Below are positions 1 through 11,923 of a stretch of 64,000 bases of DNA, in pieces. Source of the DNA: Solea solea (lineage: Eukaryota; Chordata; Actinopteri; Pleuronectiformes; Soleidae); the NCBI RefSeq assembly GCF_958295425.1, contig NC_081147.1, forward strand, positions 4,175,290-4,239,289. The letters are read 5' to 3'. Below the pieces are notes generated by a model. That model was not told the origin of the DNA. It worked only from the letters and a program-made list of their open reading frames with translations, and searched no databases. The translations under genes and the position numbers were made by a program. Numbering within the stretch: the first letter of the stretch is position 1; each line of letters starts with the position of its first letter.

Positions 1-1354
1 ACCCGGCAAGACAGGGATTTCTCGTGATAAAACAAAAACTACTACACATACTGTGTACTGTAAAATGAGAACAAGAAGAGGACCCTGGATTTGAAGAGTT
101 CCTGGGTTTTTTTTTCTGCTTTTAGTAGGTGGCACTGATAGCTTAGTGAGTGATATGGTGTCAACACGGGAACACGGGGCCTTTTATTCTGTAAAATGCT
201 TGACTTCCTGTCACGCTCATGCTGCTGAATTGAAGCCTGTTGTTCCGTTATGTTCAGGCACAACACGGAGTCACAGCACGATGCCAGAGTCAGTACACAC
301 TGACTAAAGTGGATGCGTATCAATTCCAACGCCGCGATAGAGACGCTACATGCAACCGATGTGAGGTAATAAGGGGCACATGTCAACATCTGCCTCTTTA
401 AATCTGCAGCATTAAATGAATAAGCTGCCGTATTATTAATTATTAATATTATTACTGCTATATATTTAACTCATCAATATGTCCGCCCTCTGTCTTTGCA
501 CTGGACCTCATATTAGCAGCTCCTGCGGGTCTTGTAAAAACAAAAACCAGCAGGATATCCTTTAAAAAAATAAATAAATAAATCACCGTCATATTTTTAT
601 GCATGTTTTTCCTCCGCTATGTTTGTGTCATCGTTCTCCTCAACCCACTTATATTCCAGGCCTGGTAAATGCCAGCCACGCTGACCCGCAGTCATCCGAG
701 TGGGCGGGTGTTTTGACTTGATAAATGATATAGCACCCCAAATTCCCCACACGGCTCTTTAACCTTTGATTTTATTTATTTTTTTTAGACATATAATTAT
801 GCCATGAAAACTTCAAAACACAACAGAGGAGGTGTTAATTAAGCCATTTTTTTTTGTTTTTTTCTGCCCTATGTCTCTCCTTGATCAGTGTTATTTTATG
901 CCCTTATTCCTGCCAAGTGAATACAAGTTTAATCTTTTAGCTTCCCTTCACAATTAGTTTGACTAATTCCTGCATCTCACCTGTAAGAGGAAATTAGCAA
1001 AGCTAATCAACGACTCAAATGTTGTTGTTACCTATTCAACTCCACCCCCGCTCCTCTCTGTACACCTGGGCACAGGAGGGAATTAGTGAAAACAAAAGAC
1101 ACTAAAATCTACCTCCAATTAGCAGGCTCTCACGCTCCTCGTTTGATCTTCTATGTAAAAGAGTAGGTTTTAATAAAACAACAAATAAACATGCAAATAA
1201 ATGCATGCTCACACACGAAAGAGTCAATCTCCGTCTGACTCCGAGTGTCTGAAACACTGCAAAGTATGTGCACTAAAGGGATTAGGCATTTGTATATTTT
1301 CAAACTTTCTCCATCACAAATAAATCTAAATTCTATTGAGAATAGTTTCATAAT
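1..1354. other. Anonymous AT-rich DNA, nothing recognised
   Basis: There are short A and T runs (near 545-590 and 775-790) and scattered open frames of up to 115 codons. These have no domain, repeat or splice context that I recognise. No transposon end was identified. Confidence 0.6.
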
Positions 1355-1830
1355 TCAATTCTTTTCCAGAGTGGTTGTATTGTGTTGCTTTGTAAACCAC
1401 TCTCTCTCGCACTCTCTCCTGCACAAAAGTCCATAGAGAAAATCAATGATTTTACATCGTGGCACACAGGAGTTGTTGCTCCACTGCTGGCTCCATCAGG
1501 AAATGCAAATGTTTCATTCGGTGTCTTCAGTGTTATAAACCCTTCATTTATATTTACCTAAGTGGCACAAACTTACCAAACTAGGCAGCAGAAGACCAGG
1601 ACTTAGTGTCCCTGGGTGTTAAATATACACATTTCCTCTATGGACTTTGGTGTGGGAGAGAGAGAGAGAGTAGTTTACAAACTTCAGCGCTCTGTCTTAC
1701 TGCAGGTAAAGTGGCAAACATAGTTTTAAGATATCCTAGACTTACGCAAACAAATATATTTATTGGGTGAGCCATCTGTTGAGTAGGTAATACCTTGGTT
1801 CTCGATGCAGGGGGAGCAAATTACATGTGC
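1355..1830 (+). mobile_element. Family A DNA element, partial copy 1
   Basis: This is the inner and right part of a roughly 1.1-kb non-autonomous DNA element that recurs in this window (fullest copy at 26117-27195). It contains an internal inverted repeat. The left arm near 1382-1445 includes TCCATAGAGAAAATCA, and the right arm near 1635-1685 reads as its complement (TCTATGGACTTTGGTGTGGG). Between the arms is a segment shared with the 26.8-kb copy (AGTGGCACAAA, then GGCAGCAG). Homology continues right of the inverted repeat to about 1830 (GGTGAGCC, GTAGGTA). The outer left end is missing or unrecognisable. No coding capacity is seen. The superfamily is not established. Confidence 0.7.
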
Positions 1831-2574
1831 ACATTCATTTTTCTTTTGAAAACGCTGTTTGGAAAACACATTTGTAAACAAATGTCGGTCAATAATAAAA
1901 AAAAAAATGTCAAGTGCTCAAATTACAGAAGGAGACATGATTTTGATTAAAATATAATAAAGCCATGGCACAAAACTGACACATCACTGAATATTATCCA
2001 AAGACCCTTTAGGATTAAATGTCATTTGAACTGGCTAATTAAATAGGTCATATTAACAGTGAGCCAGCCATTTGTTAAATATCAATTTCCTTGATTAGTG
2101 GTCACTGTCATACCTTCAATTTTGGACGTAGGTTTTCTGTAGTCTTTGAGGGTGTGGTACCGGAGTAGTTTCTTGACTTGATTTGGCATAATATGGTCCT
2201 GAGGGGGCCTCAGTCATCTGAAACAAACAAATAAATGAATAACAAAAAGATTAATTAACAGAGAAGTCCTCTGCAAACAAAACGTGTGATTTCTTTGCAA
2301 TTTGTACTGTATTCAGTATTGTGATTTTTGAAGTGACAGGTTAACATCTAAGCAAATAGAATGTGTGTTGTTGAATGATGTGACATTAAAAAAAAAAAAA
2401 AAAACTAAATCTCTGTTTGGTAGCTGTAATTTTGTCAGTGTTGGTTTTACCAGGCATTTCTTTGATTTTCTTTTTCTTTAGTAAAAGTACCAGCTAATCA
2501 TTGGCTAGACGCTGACATTTCCGGTTTCTGCCAGACTGCAACACAAGTAAAACCCTAATACAGGGTTGAGTTGT
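1831..2574. other. Anonymous DNA with a poly-A tract
   Basis: The block is non-coding and AT-rich. A run of about 19 adenines lies near 2385-2403; it could be an old retroposon tail, but I recognise no element body next to it. Confidence 0.5.
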
Positions 2575-3010
2575 TTTTTCTTTTTTTAAACAAAAAGTGC
2601 CCTTAATGAAACTACTAAAACAGCAAAACACAAGGGGGCAAAAATACTTAGAATAGCAAATGAGAAAGCAGGTGTAGGTCGGGGTTTAAAACAAACAGAA
2701 AAAAAAATAAAAATACCTGGGGGAACATGAGAGGCAGAAACACAAGGAGCAGGAACGAGGAAATGGAACAGATGAACCAACAGACTGATGAGCACAGGGA
2801 CTAAATGCTCCAGGGAGGCAGGACTAATTGAACGCAGGTGAAACACATTAGGGCGGGGCTGACAATTGCAACAGAGGGGAAAACAGGAAGTAAAAGGAGA
2901 CAAAGTGCACACAAGGAAGACACTATGAAATAAAACAGGAAACTAAGACATCATGAAGAAGAAAAAAAACAACGGAGAAATCCAGGAACAAAGACAGATC
3001 AAACAACCTT
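2575..3010 (-). repeat. Dispersed repeat, possibly an LTR remnant
   Basis: Read on the minus strand, the segment is rich in CCTG and TTCCTG and includes phrases such as TTTCACCTG, CAATTAGTCCTGCC and ATTTAGTCCCTGTG, which I associate with a common fish interspersed repeat of LTR type. No TG...CA boundary or target duplication is visible, so the LTR assignment is only a suggestion. The minus-strand open frame inside it (108 codons) is low-complexity and is not taken as a gene. Confidence 0.4.
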
Positions 3011-3194
3011 TGAAGCCTACCCAAATTCACCACTACAACAATAGCAACTCAGTAAAAGTAATCTAAATATCCATATATGATGGCAGTATCTTATTGTGAA
3101 CTATGGCCATTAAGAGCAAAAATGCTATTTTTATAACAATACATTTTGTAGAATATTCAAATAATATAAACTCTAGCACATGAGAAGAAGAGAA

Positions 3195-3290
3195 AGTAAT
3201 GCGGTGCTCAACACGCTGAGCTGACAGGAGCAGCTTACGAGATGCATTCAAAGACCCTGGTAAATGTATTGATGCATTTTGAGAAATCTC
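3195..3290 (+). repeat. Short dispersed repeat B, copy 1
   Basis: The core is GGAGCAGCTTACGAGATGCATTC, followed by AAAGACCCTGGTAAATG. A related segment recurs at 44690-44790 (GATGCATTCAAGGAGCCCT) and 53080-53112 (AAATGCATTCAAGGAAGCTC). This suggests a short interspersed element of unknown class. Confidence 0.45.
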
Positions 3291-3296
3291 AAACAT

Positions 3297-3739
3297 GTCA
3301 TCACTACTTATGTGATTTAGTTGTGTTTTAAATGTTTGCTGCTGTTGCCAACTTATACTTATTAGAGCAACATTGTTCAGCCTTGCTCAGACTGCAGTAC
3401 AAATTGGATTTGTAAGCATATCCAATCAGAATCTGATCTTCCTAAATTACTGTTTTATATTGCAAGTGATCAAATCTGATATGCGTGTGTCCATATTGAC
3501 ATTGTCTAGAAAAAGGTCTGATTTGAGCTGCTGTCAAAACAAGGCTCCCTCAGAACTGATGTGCAAATGTGCACTAAGTTTTAAAAACCAAAGCCAGTAA
3601 ACTGGGTTACTTGTTTGATTTAAGTCCAGTACCAACATACAGTACTTAGTGCAAATGAATAGGCTGATTTCTATGGTAAAAAAAAGAGAAACAAGCGTGA
3701 CAACAAATAACACAACTATAAATAATGCAAACTCCAAGC
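3297..3739. other. Anonymous DNA left of the hAT-like element
   Basis: The block has several partly similar ATCTGAT/ATCAGAT words (3420-3530) that may be the edge of an old inverted-repeat element. I could not define its boundaries. The open frames here (75-98 codons) match nothing I know. Confidence 0.4.
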
Positions 3740-4589
3740 ATTGGCTACAAGGGCTGTGCGATACTGCAAAATTTGGTATCGATCCAATACCAAGTAAATA
3801 CAGGGCCAGTATTGCCGATACTGATACCAATACCGATACTTTTTACTACTACCATCTAGTTTTGTGTAGGGGAGAGCAATGTATCATAATTTATGAAGTG
3901 AATGCCTCATCAATATGCAAATTTGACTGAAAAATTGAATTTTCATGAATATTTAATTATTTTGTAAGTTTTCCTTTAATTAATCATGTTTATGATGATA
4001 ATAAAAACACAGGACAATGTTTTCAGGCGAATAAAAATACTATTATTAAGAAATATTGTTTACATTTTTCTGTTTTATTGAGCTTCTTCTCTCACTTACT
4101 AACTGACCTGCCTTGGAGAAAATCCTTTCTGAGGTATGTTGCAATTACAGTCAGAAAAAGTAACTCAGAAATGTTTATAGAAAACTTAAAACTTAAATTT
4201 CCCTTTTCCGGTGGTAATCTGCATTTGCAATTACCAACATTGCAAACATCACAGGTTGCAGTGGTTTGATTTACAGCTGTAACAAAACAGCGCTCCTCTT
4301 CCGCTCTGCCATCACACAGCCACAAAAGTGCACTGCTCGCCTCACAGTGAGTGAGTGCAGTGGAGGGGGGAGGGGGTTGGCAGCAGAGTAAAGGGGAGGG
4401 GAGGGGCTAATTGAGCATGAGTGAAGTGAGAGAAGAGCGATGTTGTACGGCCAGTCGGTCACTCTGTAAATGCCTGGAGTTGTACTTAAGAATCAATCTC
4501 ATCACACAAGTATCGATCAATACCCAATACCAACGTTAGTATCGATACTATCAATATTTTAGATCGATCCGCCCAGCCCTATTGGCTAC
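3740..4589. mobile_element. Non-autonomous hAT-like transposon with target duplication
   Basis: An 832-bp element (3749-4580) lies between two exact copies of ATTGGCTAC (3740-3748 and 4581-4589). This fits the 8-bp target duplication of hAT transposons plus one chance base. The ends are inverted repeats: AAGGGCTGTGCG on the left, and AGGGCTGGGCGGATCGATC read inward from the right. Subterminal regions are filled with repeated GATACC/GGTATC and TATCGAT words (3770-3840 and 4510-4565), as often seen near hAT ends. No transposase frame is present. A G-rich run lies at about 4360-4407. The element appears complete, but its transposase source is not in the window. Confidence 0.8.
4360..4407 (+). 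other. G-rich tract, possible G-quadruplex
   Basis: This is a stretch of G-runs of four or more separated by single A or T bases (GGAGGGGGGAGGGGG, then GGGGAGGGGAGGGG) inside the hAT-like element. The base pattern permits four-stranded DNA; nothing shows that it forms. Confidence 0.4.
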
Positions 4590-5259
4590 TCAAAGGTGGT
4601 GGGAGGGGCCCCCAGAATCTAATTCTGCTTCGGACGCTGAATTTTTGCATGTATGGTTGCAATACTTTACATCATACTGTGAAGATTTGCAATCAAAGAA
4701 AGTGGTTTAGTGGTTTAGTCACACTTCATCAAGGACAATCAAGGTCTCATTAGGACATGTGACATCCCAGCGAATGAAGGAGACCGAAAATGGAAAGTTA
4801 AGACGAGAAAATACAGGGCATAATAGCGTGAGTAACTATATCTGAGGGGAAAGAGGGAGGATGGGGCAAACTGAGGAATGTGAGAGATGCTGTAGTTGGT
4901 GGAGTGTTATTGCTTGTGATGTTTTCATCGTCAGTCTGGCACAGAGCAGTGTGTCTTCAGGCCAGCCTTCATCACGGTGAGAATACAGGCCACCTCCACA
5001 AGTGCAGGGGTCAGGTTAGACCATGCCAGCTCAAATCTCATTTCCTCACCTCAAGAGTTGTGGTGACCCAGAAAGTGCAGCGCAGGTATATCTGTGCTCA
5101 GAAGCTCAACGTAAAAATCATCTTCTGAGATGGAAAGCGGTCAAATATAAAAACAGCAAGCTGCAGGGATTTAAAGTAAAAGGATATTGTTTCTGGAATG
5201 AACAGCAGAGGTGAACCATACACCTTGTGTGGTTATGACATGTTTTCTTTCCTGCTATA
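4590..5259. other. Anonymous DNA
   Basis: No repeat, transposon end or convincing exon was recognised between the hAT-like element and the hairpin at 5260. Confidence 0.5.
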
Positions 5260-5310
5260 AAATACACATCACATCAGATGTATAATGTATATCTGATGCG
5301 ATGTGTATTT
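5260..5310. repeat. Inverted repeat with 20-bp arms
   Basis: The left arm (5260-5279) and right arm (5291-5310) are complementary over 20 bases with one mismatch. The 11-base loop (5280-5290) is itself partly self-complementary (GTATA/TGTAT). Outer flanks (TATAAAA on the left, CATATTTTATA on the right) could pair imperfectly. It could be the core of a tiny inverted-repeat transposon or a hairpin RNA precursor; neither is shown. Confidence 0.6.
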
Positions 5311-5329
5311 CATATTTTATAAGACTCAG

Positions 5330-5490
5330 GTTGACTTACATTCATTTAGACAGCCTGAACAAAGTGTTATCCCTAAAATTAATCATAACCAGTTAATCTT
5401 AACCTAATCCCAATTCAAATCTTAGTCCTAAACCTAACCAGTTCTGAGGCTCTGCCTCATCAGGACCAGGTTTTAGTCTCCATGAGGAGG
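5330..5490 (+). repeat. Dispersed repeat C, copy 1
   Basis: CTAA-rich stretches (CCTAACCAGTTCTGAGG) lead into CATCAGGACCAGGTTTTAGTC and CTCCATGAGGA. The second half recurs at 13499-13541 (CATTAGGACCAGGTTTTGG). I recognise this as a common fish interspersed repeat, often next to GT microsatellites as here. Its class is unknown. Confidence 0.5.
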
Positions 5491-6062
5491 ACAAAAGTAG
5501 CCTCTCACTCTCAAAATGTTGTGAATTTGTGGGTGTGTATGCCAGTGTGTCCCTATTTTATTCATTATATTTTTTTTTTTACATTCATGCTGTGTGTGAA
5601 TGAATCACGACGCTTCTCAGCAGACTGTGAGTTTGCACCTGCACAAGTGTGTGTGTGTGTGTGTGAAATACAGAGAGAGAGAGAAAGGAGAGTGTGTTTG
5701 TTTTGTGTGTGTGAAGCAATCAGTATCAACGTGCTAAAGGACTCAGCATATGAACAATGAAGTATGTGAGTCAGAGAGTGGGAGCTGAAAAGACACGCAG
5801 CTACACACACACACACACACATGCAGATAGAGAGAGCTACAGCTGAGCCGAGGAGCAATTCATCTTCTCTCCTCTCATTTGTTTGCTCTCTCTACCTCCA
5901 CGTTGCTCTCTCTCTCCCTCTCTCACTCTAAGTAGGTGCTGCAGTGTTTGGATGCCACTTTGTTTAATGGGGAACCTTTCTGGAGAAGCAACAATGAATT
6001 GACTGGAAAAAGGTCTGCCTGTCTGTGTGAGCATATGTGTGTGTGTGTGTGTGTGTGTTGAG
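5491..6062. repeat. GT/CA microsatellite cluster
   Basis: Three dinucleotide tracts lie within 450 bp: GT at about 5647-5665, AC at 5803-5821 and GT at about 6036-6058, with GA-rich runs between. Open frames here on both strands only translate simple repeat. Confidence 0.9.
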
Positions 6063-6545
6063 TGTGTAGGGACTCCGACCTCTTCCTGGTGCCAGCAGCC
6101 AAATTGCATTAATTGAATAAATGAATAAAACCCAGGACCATTAGAGGGCGCGTTAGTGCCAGAGATGTTACCAGAGGGAGGGATATTCCCTGAACCCCGA
6201 GTGACCTTGGAATAAATAACACATGAGCTCTTTGCTCAATAATCAGAAATACAGTGGAGCCACCTGCATTACAAGGTTTTTGGTTGGAGTTAATTGGCTG
6301 TCAAAATACAGTGTTGACTGTTGGACCTGGTTGTCACGACGTAGCGTTTAATGGTCTTCTGACGTGCAGGGGCGAAAACGGAGTCAACTTTGATTTACAT
6401 GAAGTGCGAGTTCAAATCAACCTGCAGGAATCCGGCTTTATAATGAGACACCGCGACGCACTCGCACCGAGTATCATCGTGACTTTAGAAACTGTTCTCA
6501 ACTCGCTTCTCAGTTCCTCAACTTCACTTAAATGGGTTTCTATTA
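6063..6545. other. Anonymous DNA
   Basis: A 116-codon frame (6254-6604, plus) runs into the repeat end at 6546 and has no motif I recognise, so I do not call it a gene. Confidence 0.45.
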
Positions 6546-6620
6546 GGGCTGTCACTTTTTTCGAAAAAACATTACATCACATGCTATGGAGCTCTAGCAG
6601 ATGACGTCAAACAACCAATG
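6546..6620 (+). mobile_element. Possible transposon terminus
   Basis: AGGGCTGTCACTTTTTTCG has the look of a hAT-type terminus (AGGGCTG...). A partly similar TTTTTTCGAAAAAAC recurs at 60250. No matching right end or target duplication was found. Confidence 0.3.
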
Positions 6621-7707
6621 TAACACCCTCTGGCAAGGGAACGATGTACTAGACAACACATAAACCAGGCAATATCTTCATCAGCTGTTGTGAAGATGGT
6701 GGTTCGCCATCGGTGAACTGCTGCCATGCAATGTGTTCACAGTGAGCAGAAGAAGACTGAGCGATGGGAACCCACAAGCAACAGATTTTGTGGTTAGCGC
6801 TTGGTAAATCTAGTCTGAGTCCATGATTTGTTGTCTTTATTGCAGCAATTACTTATGTTACACAGCCCGCTGCTAATGCTGACGTCACACAGCCAGATTG
6901 TGTCCATTTGTTTCCCTCCAGGCCAATATTTTAAATTTTTTTCACTCAGGCATTATATGGAAATGTGATAAGGCAGTTGGCAGGAAAAGGTCTGGCATGA
7001 GTCCAGTGCCACTTTTGTGGACATTTACCTGCAACCACTCAAGGGAGTTTCAGGAAATCCAATGCACGTCTGAGGGCATCTTAAGTGTATTTAATGAAAG
7101 TGTTTTTATTCAAATCTGCGGAACCGGTGTCACATGAGTTCACACAACTCTCAAACAGTAAACAAAGCCCAGCAAAACAGTTATGTAAGCCAGTAGCAAA
7201 GAGGTTGACGTATGACAGAATGTTTCAGAAGAGTTGTTGAAAAAGATGTTTCCCACACCTGCACTGCCGGTACACACACGTCAGGTCTGATAATCTGATA
7301 GTGTTTCTTTGCAGAGCCTGTTTTCAGATGAAGGACACAGCATACAAATGATGTTACATAATTTCTGTTCACGAAGGCCAATCACTGAAAGAACTGGCAA
7401 CCTCACATGACAGCTCACTTTAGCTTCCTCCATGTGACGCTGAAGCTCGTCAAACTCGCTCACCTTGGCACAAGGAGCTGACTCCTCCTCCTCTCAGGCA
7501 ACAAGCAACAACTGCAGGAAGAAACCCGGTCATTTACAAATGATATGCCTGCACAGTTTTAGTGCAATTTCAGTACATTTCATAATGAATGTATTTCAAA
7601 AAGCAGTGAGCTATTAGCTCCACGTGAACATCTGTATTTCTCAGTATAGTTTTGTTCTTGTGATGTCATTCCTGCGCGTCACACGTTGTGATTTACAGTG
7701 ATTTATA
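6621..7707. other. Anonymous DNA
   Basis: Nothing was recognised. Frames of 60-79 codons show no known domain. Confidence 0.45.
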
Positions 7708-8060
7708 ATGACACTTTTCCATTGTACAGTTCTAGCACTACTCGGCTCTACTCTACTCAGTTTAGTACCAGGAGGGTCGTTTTCCATTGCTATAGTTCCT
7801 CCCCCACCGTCGCTAAATACACCAGAACCCTCTGTTAAATATTGAGATTATATAAATTCCCTCAGGATCTTTAAGTCTTTTAAACTAATCTACAGTCCGG
7901 GATTGTTCAGTTTGATTCCTGTGTCTGACGTTGCACTTCTGACTCTTCCAGTGAAGTCACAATTCAGTGAAGCAGCAATTACCAATGTTTTTGCTCAGAA
8001 TTCCACGGGGGAGTGACAGAAGCTCGACACTGGAACTATAATGCGCCGAAACAATGTTGT
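7708..8060 (+). mobile_element. Inverted-repeat transposon fragment (CTTTTCCA...CTCGGCTC type)
   Basis: ACTTTTCCATTGTACAGT, then CTACTCGGCTCTACTCTACTC and CGTTTTCCATTGCTATAG, match the start of a common fish miniature transposon as I remember it. GGAACTATAATGCG near 8033 may belong to its interior. A short related piece is at 16255-16312. The right end is not identified. Confidence 0.45.
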
Positions 8061-9099
8061 TTATTTACATGTATTCAGACATGCATATCAAGACCATAGT
8101 GTTTAAAATGCGTGGATGCTTTTGTTGTTTTGACTGAATAAGGTTGATGGTAACCATAGTAACTGTTCCGTGTTGGCTGATGTGTTTGGGAAAGTATGTA
8201 TTTTCTCTCTCAGTGTTGAAGATGATATTCACAGCAACATGAAATACTGTAATAATGATTCATTCAAGAGGACTAAAACACAGAATAATAAAGTATCAAA
8301 ATGTGCTAAATGGGATTTAACAAGGCAGCGTGAATCAGTTTAAACATGCACAGTGTTGCTCCGCGTTATTCACAGTGAGATCAGGTGTCTTTGAAGGAGC
8401 GGCAAAGTGAAACGCTTTTTACCTCAACTCAGTGCAGACTTTTTTTTTGTGACATTTAATAAAATAGAAATCCTGGAAGTGAATGCAATCAATCCCACGG
8501 CTTCTAAGACGAATGTACGACCATTAACGACAAACTCGAAATGGTCTCACAGATAAAAATATGCCATTGTGCCAAGCTGAATAAAAATGTGTGTGCTTCT
8601 CCTAAGCATTCATAATGACTCTGATTTCACACTCAGAGGAGAACAATTGTTCTACAGCCAGCGTAAGCTTCCTAAGTGCTGATTCATAGCCTCGACTTCT
8701 TGAGCTGCTCCATATAGTCCAGTCTTATAAACAATGGTCATGCAGTGATTTGCTGTCAGGTTATTAATGGAGTTTTAAAACACACTCAGTAAGCTTTTTT
8801 TGTTATGGCCTCTGTCCAGAGTGCTGAACCAGCAGCAGCTGTCAGCAGCGGTACAGAAGCGGCTGTGATCTGACCACCGAGAGAAAGATTCACAAAGAAA
8901 CCTCCTGTCCTGTCCTGTCATTCCCTGTTAACTCTTTTCCTGTTATTTGGAATATGCAGTGAGTTTAGTTCCTGCTGGCTGTGTTCTTTTTCTTCCACTC
9001 AGCTTTATAAAAAAAAAAAAATACCGTGTGCAGTCTGAGTCATCTCTGCGTGAGTCTTAAAAATCTTAACAATATGTTAGTTCCTTTTTCTCACTGTTA
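8061..9099. other. Anonymous, apparently single-copy DNA
   Basis: No repeat was recognised. The stretch 8540-8780 is free of simple sequence and recognisable transposon ends, so it is a reasonable place to look for conserved non-coding sequence, but nothing visible here proves that. Confidence 0.4.
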
Positions 9100-9330
9100 C
9101 AGGGCCCTTTTTTTCAACGGGAAAATGCAGCTTTGTTTTACTTTGTAAACAGCTCGCTCCCTGCACCAAACTCCACAGAGAAAATCAGCGATTTTACATC
9201 AAGGCATACAGGAGTTGTTTTATCCACTGCTGCCTGGATCAGTAAGAGCAAACGTGTCATATTGTGATTTTCGTGTTTGAAATCTTTAGTTCAGAGTTGA
9301 GATTCCAGACTGAAATACAGCTGCAGAACA
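9100..9330 (+). mobile_element. Family A DNA element, partial copy 2
   Basis: The left arm of the family A internal inverted repeat is present (TTTGTAAACAGCTCGCTCCC, then CAAACTCCACAGAGAAAATC and GATTTTACATCAAGGC), followed by the shared CAGGAGTTGTT and CCACTGCTGCC words. The right half is missing or too diverged to see. Confidence 0.65.
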
Positions 9331-10974
9331 TGAGCACGTTGCGATTTATGAAGCGTTATTTACACACTGAAGACGAGGTTCTCCTTCTTTTTGCCTGCCT
9401 GTGCTCTGTCCGCATTTTAAACTTGTGTACTTTGTTTTTGTACATACAATTCCACGTCTTCACTTTTAATGTCTGAAATGGACACAGACATGTTCGTATA
9501 TCTGCCGACGTAAGATCCCATGACCGGATTCTGATTCTATCGTGAGCGCCTGCTTTGATATTTTGCACAGGTGATTTGCAGATTTTATGATCCCCCAACC
9601 TTTTTGTTCTAGTTCATTATAAGAACACACAACTACTTGCCTTTGTGGGCTTTTCCTTTTAATTTCATCCTGATGAGAATCGCCTCCCAAAACACAGTGG
9701 AACAAAGTGTGCTTGCAGCCCGTGTGTGTTTAACTTAAATACTTCAGGCCCATTAGGGGCAGAAAAAAGCTCAGAAAGCCGGAAAAAAACAACTCTGTTA
9801 TAAATTACCGCAGAGATTCGCTATCTGAAAATTACTTTAGAAATCAAGCAGCTGTATTGTGTGTGCATGTTCTTTGAAGCACATTTTCTTTGCCTATTTC
9901 TCTGAGGTCATATCTCTGAACCATTAGTCTCCAGACACCAGTAGGCTGTAATTGCATGCGTGTGTGTGTCAGACGGAGCTTAATTGAAAAAAGAGGTAAA
10001 GGCCACGGTGTCCCCCCGTGGTGCAGACTCTAAATGTTGCCTGGCTGCTGAGCGACCGAAGGGAAATTGAGCAGAGAGACGCAAATGGAGAGGGAGAAAG
10101 AGGGTGAGGTCGGCTGTAAATTTGACATTCCGCGCAGAGTTTGAATAGAAAGACTGACAAAGAATGAGAGCATAGCTAAATGTGGGCTTCCCCCTGTGAG
10201 ACGGAGCGCTCTTTGGAGCAGAGACAAAGGGGGCGACAGAAAACGAGGAGGAGGGGAGACGTTGTGCGCCTCTCCCCGGTGAGCAGGCTCAGAGAGCAGG
10301 GGAGCTGTCCTTGGTTCTGAATCAGCCTCTGGCAGAAAACCAAGTCAAGCAGTTAGCATTGAGCACATTGCACAGGGCTGAATGCATGTACACTCCCACT
10401 CTATCATTGTCTTTACCTGTCATCCATCTACCCCTCCCTTTCCTTTGACCCCCCCCGTCAACCCTTCTGTGTTTGTTGTTGTCGAGATGAGACGGTGCAC
10501 TGAACACAGCTGAAGGCAACTAAACACAACACCACTCTGTCTGGCGTTCTCCATGTGTTTACAGGATTCTGCTGCTCTGGAAATGTTATTCATGCTCTTT
10601 CTAAAAGTATTGTATCAGGAGATTGATATTAAAGTCACATTTCACTTGTTTTTTTTCTTTGCATTTTATTGGCAGAACACACATTCTGTGACCACCCGGG
10701 AAACGCTTATTTCTAAGCCTTGTTGTTTCCAGCAGGTGTTTGTTTGGTGTGAGGATGACATCTTTGTTTTTCTGTCCGTCTCTGAGGTATGAGGAGTTGA
10801 TTGGTTGATTGTGATGGCAGCCTGATGTGGAGCACCTGAGCCAGTGCTGCTGCAGACCATTCAAGTCCAACCTACTCAACTTTCCCTCTTGCCGTCGCCC
10901 TCTCCAGAGCCAGCACCTTTTAATCTTTTGTCTGTTTGTTTGTTTTTGTTATCTACTACATTTGCACAACACAT
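9331..10974. other. Anonymous DNA
   Basis: The block is non-coding. Region 10030-10320 is purine-rich and less AT-rich than its surroundings. Minus-strand frames there (63-65 codons) have no recognisable content. Confidence 0.45.
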
Positions 10975-10992
10975 ACACACACACACACACAT
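10975..10992. repeat. CA microsatellite
   Basis: A short CA/AC tract, about nine units. Confidence 0.85.
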
Positions 10993-11054
10993 TGATGCCA
11001 GTAAACAATAATTCTGTTTGCTAGAAAATGCATAAGGACTCAAGAATCAGCCAA

Positions 11055-11195
<141 letters not shown>

Positions 11196-11923
11196 GAATT
11201 GTATTTGTAAAATAAAAAATAATTGGAGAGAGAACGTTAAATTAAACTAAAAAAGCTTTCTTAAAAAGGTGGGTTTTTAGGCCTTTTTTAAAAGTGTCTA
11301 GGGTCAGGGAGAGTGTTCCAAAGACTGGGAACAGTGTGGCAGAAGGCTCTGTCTCCCATCGTTCGGAGCTTGGTCCTTGGGATTTGCGGGACGTTTGCCT
11401 GGCCGGAGCGGAGGTGTCGTGGAGTGGGTTGAGGGGTGATTAGCTCCTTCAAGTAGGTTGGAGCATTACCATAGAGGCACTGGTGGGTTAGCAGTGAGAT
11501 TTTGTATTCAATCCTGCGTGAGAATGGGAGCCAATGAAGGGATTTGAGAATTGGTGTGATATGGTCAAATTTTCGAGTCTTTGTGAGGATCCGGGCAGCA
11601 CAGTTTTGCATGTGTTGAAGCTTCTGAATGTTTTTGTTTGTGATCCCGACAAGAAGACCATTACAGTAGTCCAGCCTGGTGGAGATAAAGGCGTGGATAA
11701 GTTTCTCTGCATCTGGAAGTGAGAGAGACGGACAGAGTTTTGCAAAATTTTTTAGGTGGTAAAAAGAGTTTTTGCAAAGCTGTTTGATGTGAAGTCCAAA
11801 GGTCAAGTGAGGGTCCATTACTACACCAAGGTTGGTGACTGATGAAGAGAGGTGGATGTCGTGGCCGGCATATCGGTTATTAAAACACTTGTTCCATGTG
11901 GTTAAAAAGCAGAAAAGATGCAT
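11196..11923 (-). mobile_element. 5'-truncated L2-type LINE (C-terminal reverse transcriptase region)
   Basis: A minus-strand frame of 211 codons (11923-11288) matches the C-terminal part of the pol protein of L2-like non-LTR retrotransposons. Visible landmarks in order are VTNLGVVMDPHLTF, FYHLKNFAKL, STRLDYCNGLL, CAARILT, DHITPILKSLHWLP and MGDRAFCHTVPSLWNTLPD. The usual last segment (LDTFKKGLKTHLFKKAF) is present but in another frame at about 11235-11300, so a frameshift breaks the end. The catalytic palm motif and endonuclease are absent because of 5' truncation. The 3' end runs straight into triplet repeat, as expected for this clade. This copy is inactive. Confidence 0.9.

Noticed and set aside
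2385..2403. Poly-A tract as the tail of a processed pseudogene
   Set aside because: Upstream sequence shows no coding similarity or polyadenylation signal.
5565..5858. 97-codon minus-strand open frame
   Set aside because: It translates CA/GT and GA microsatellites.
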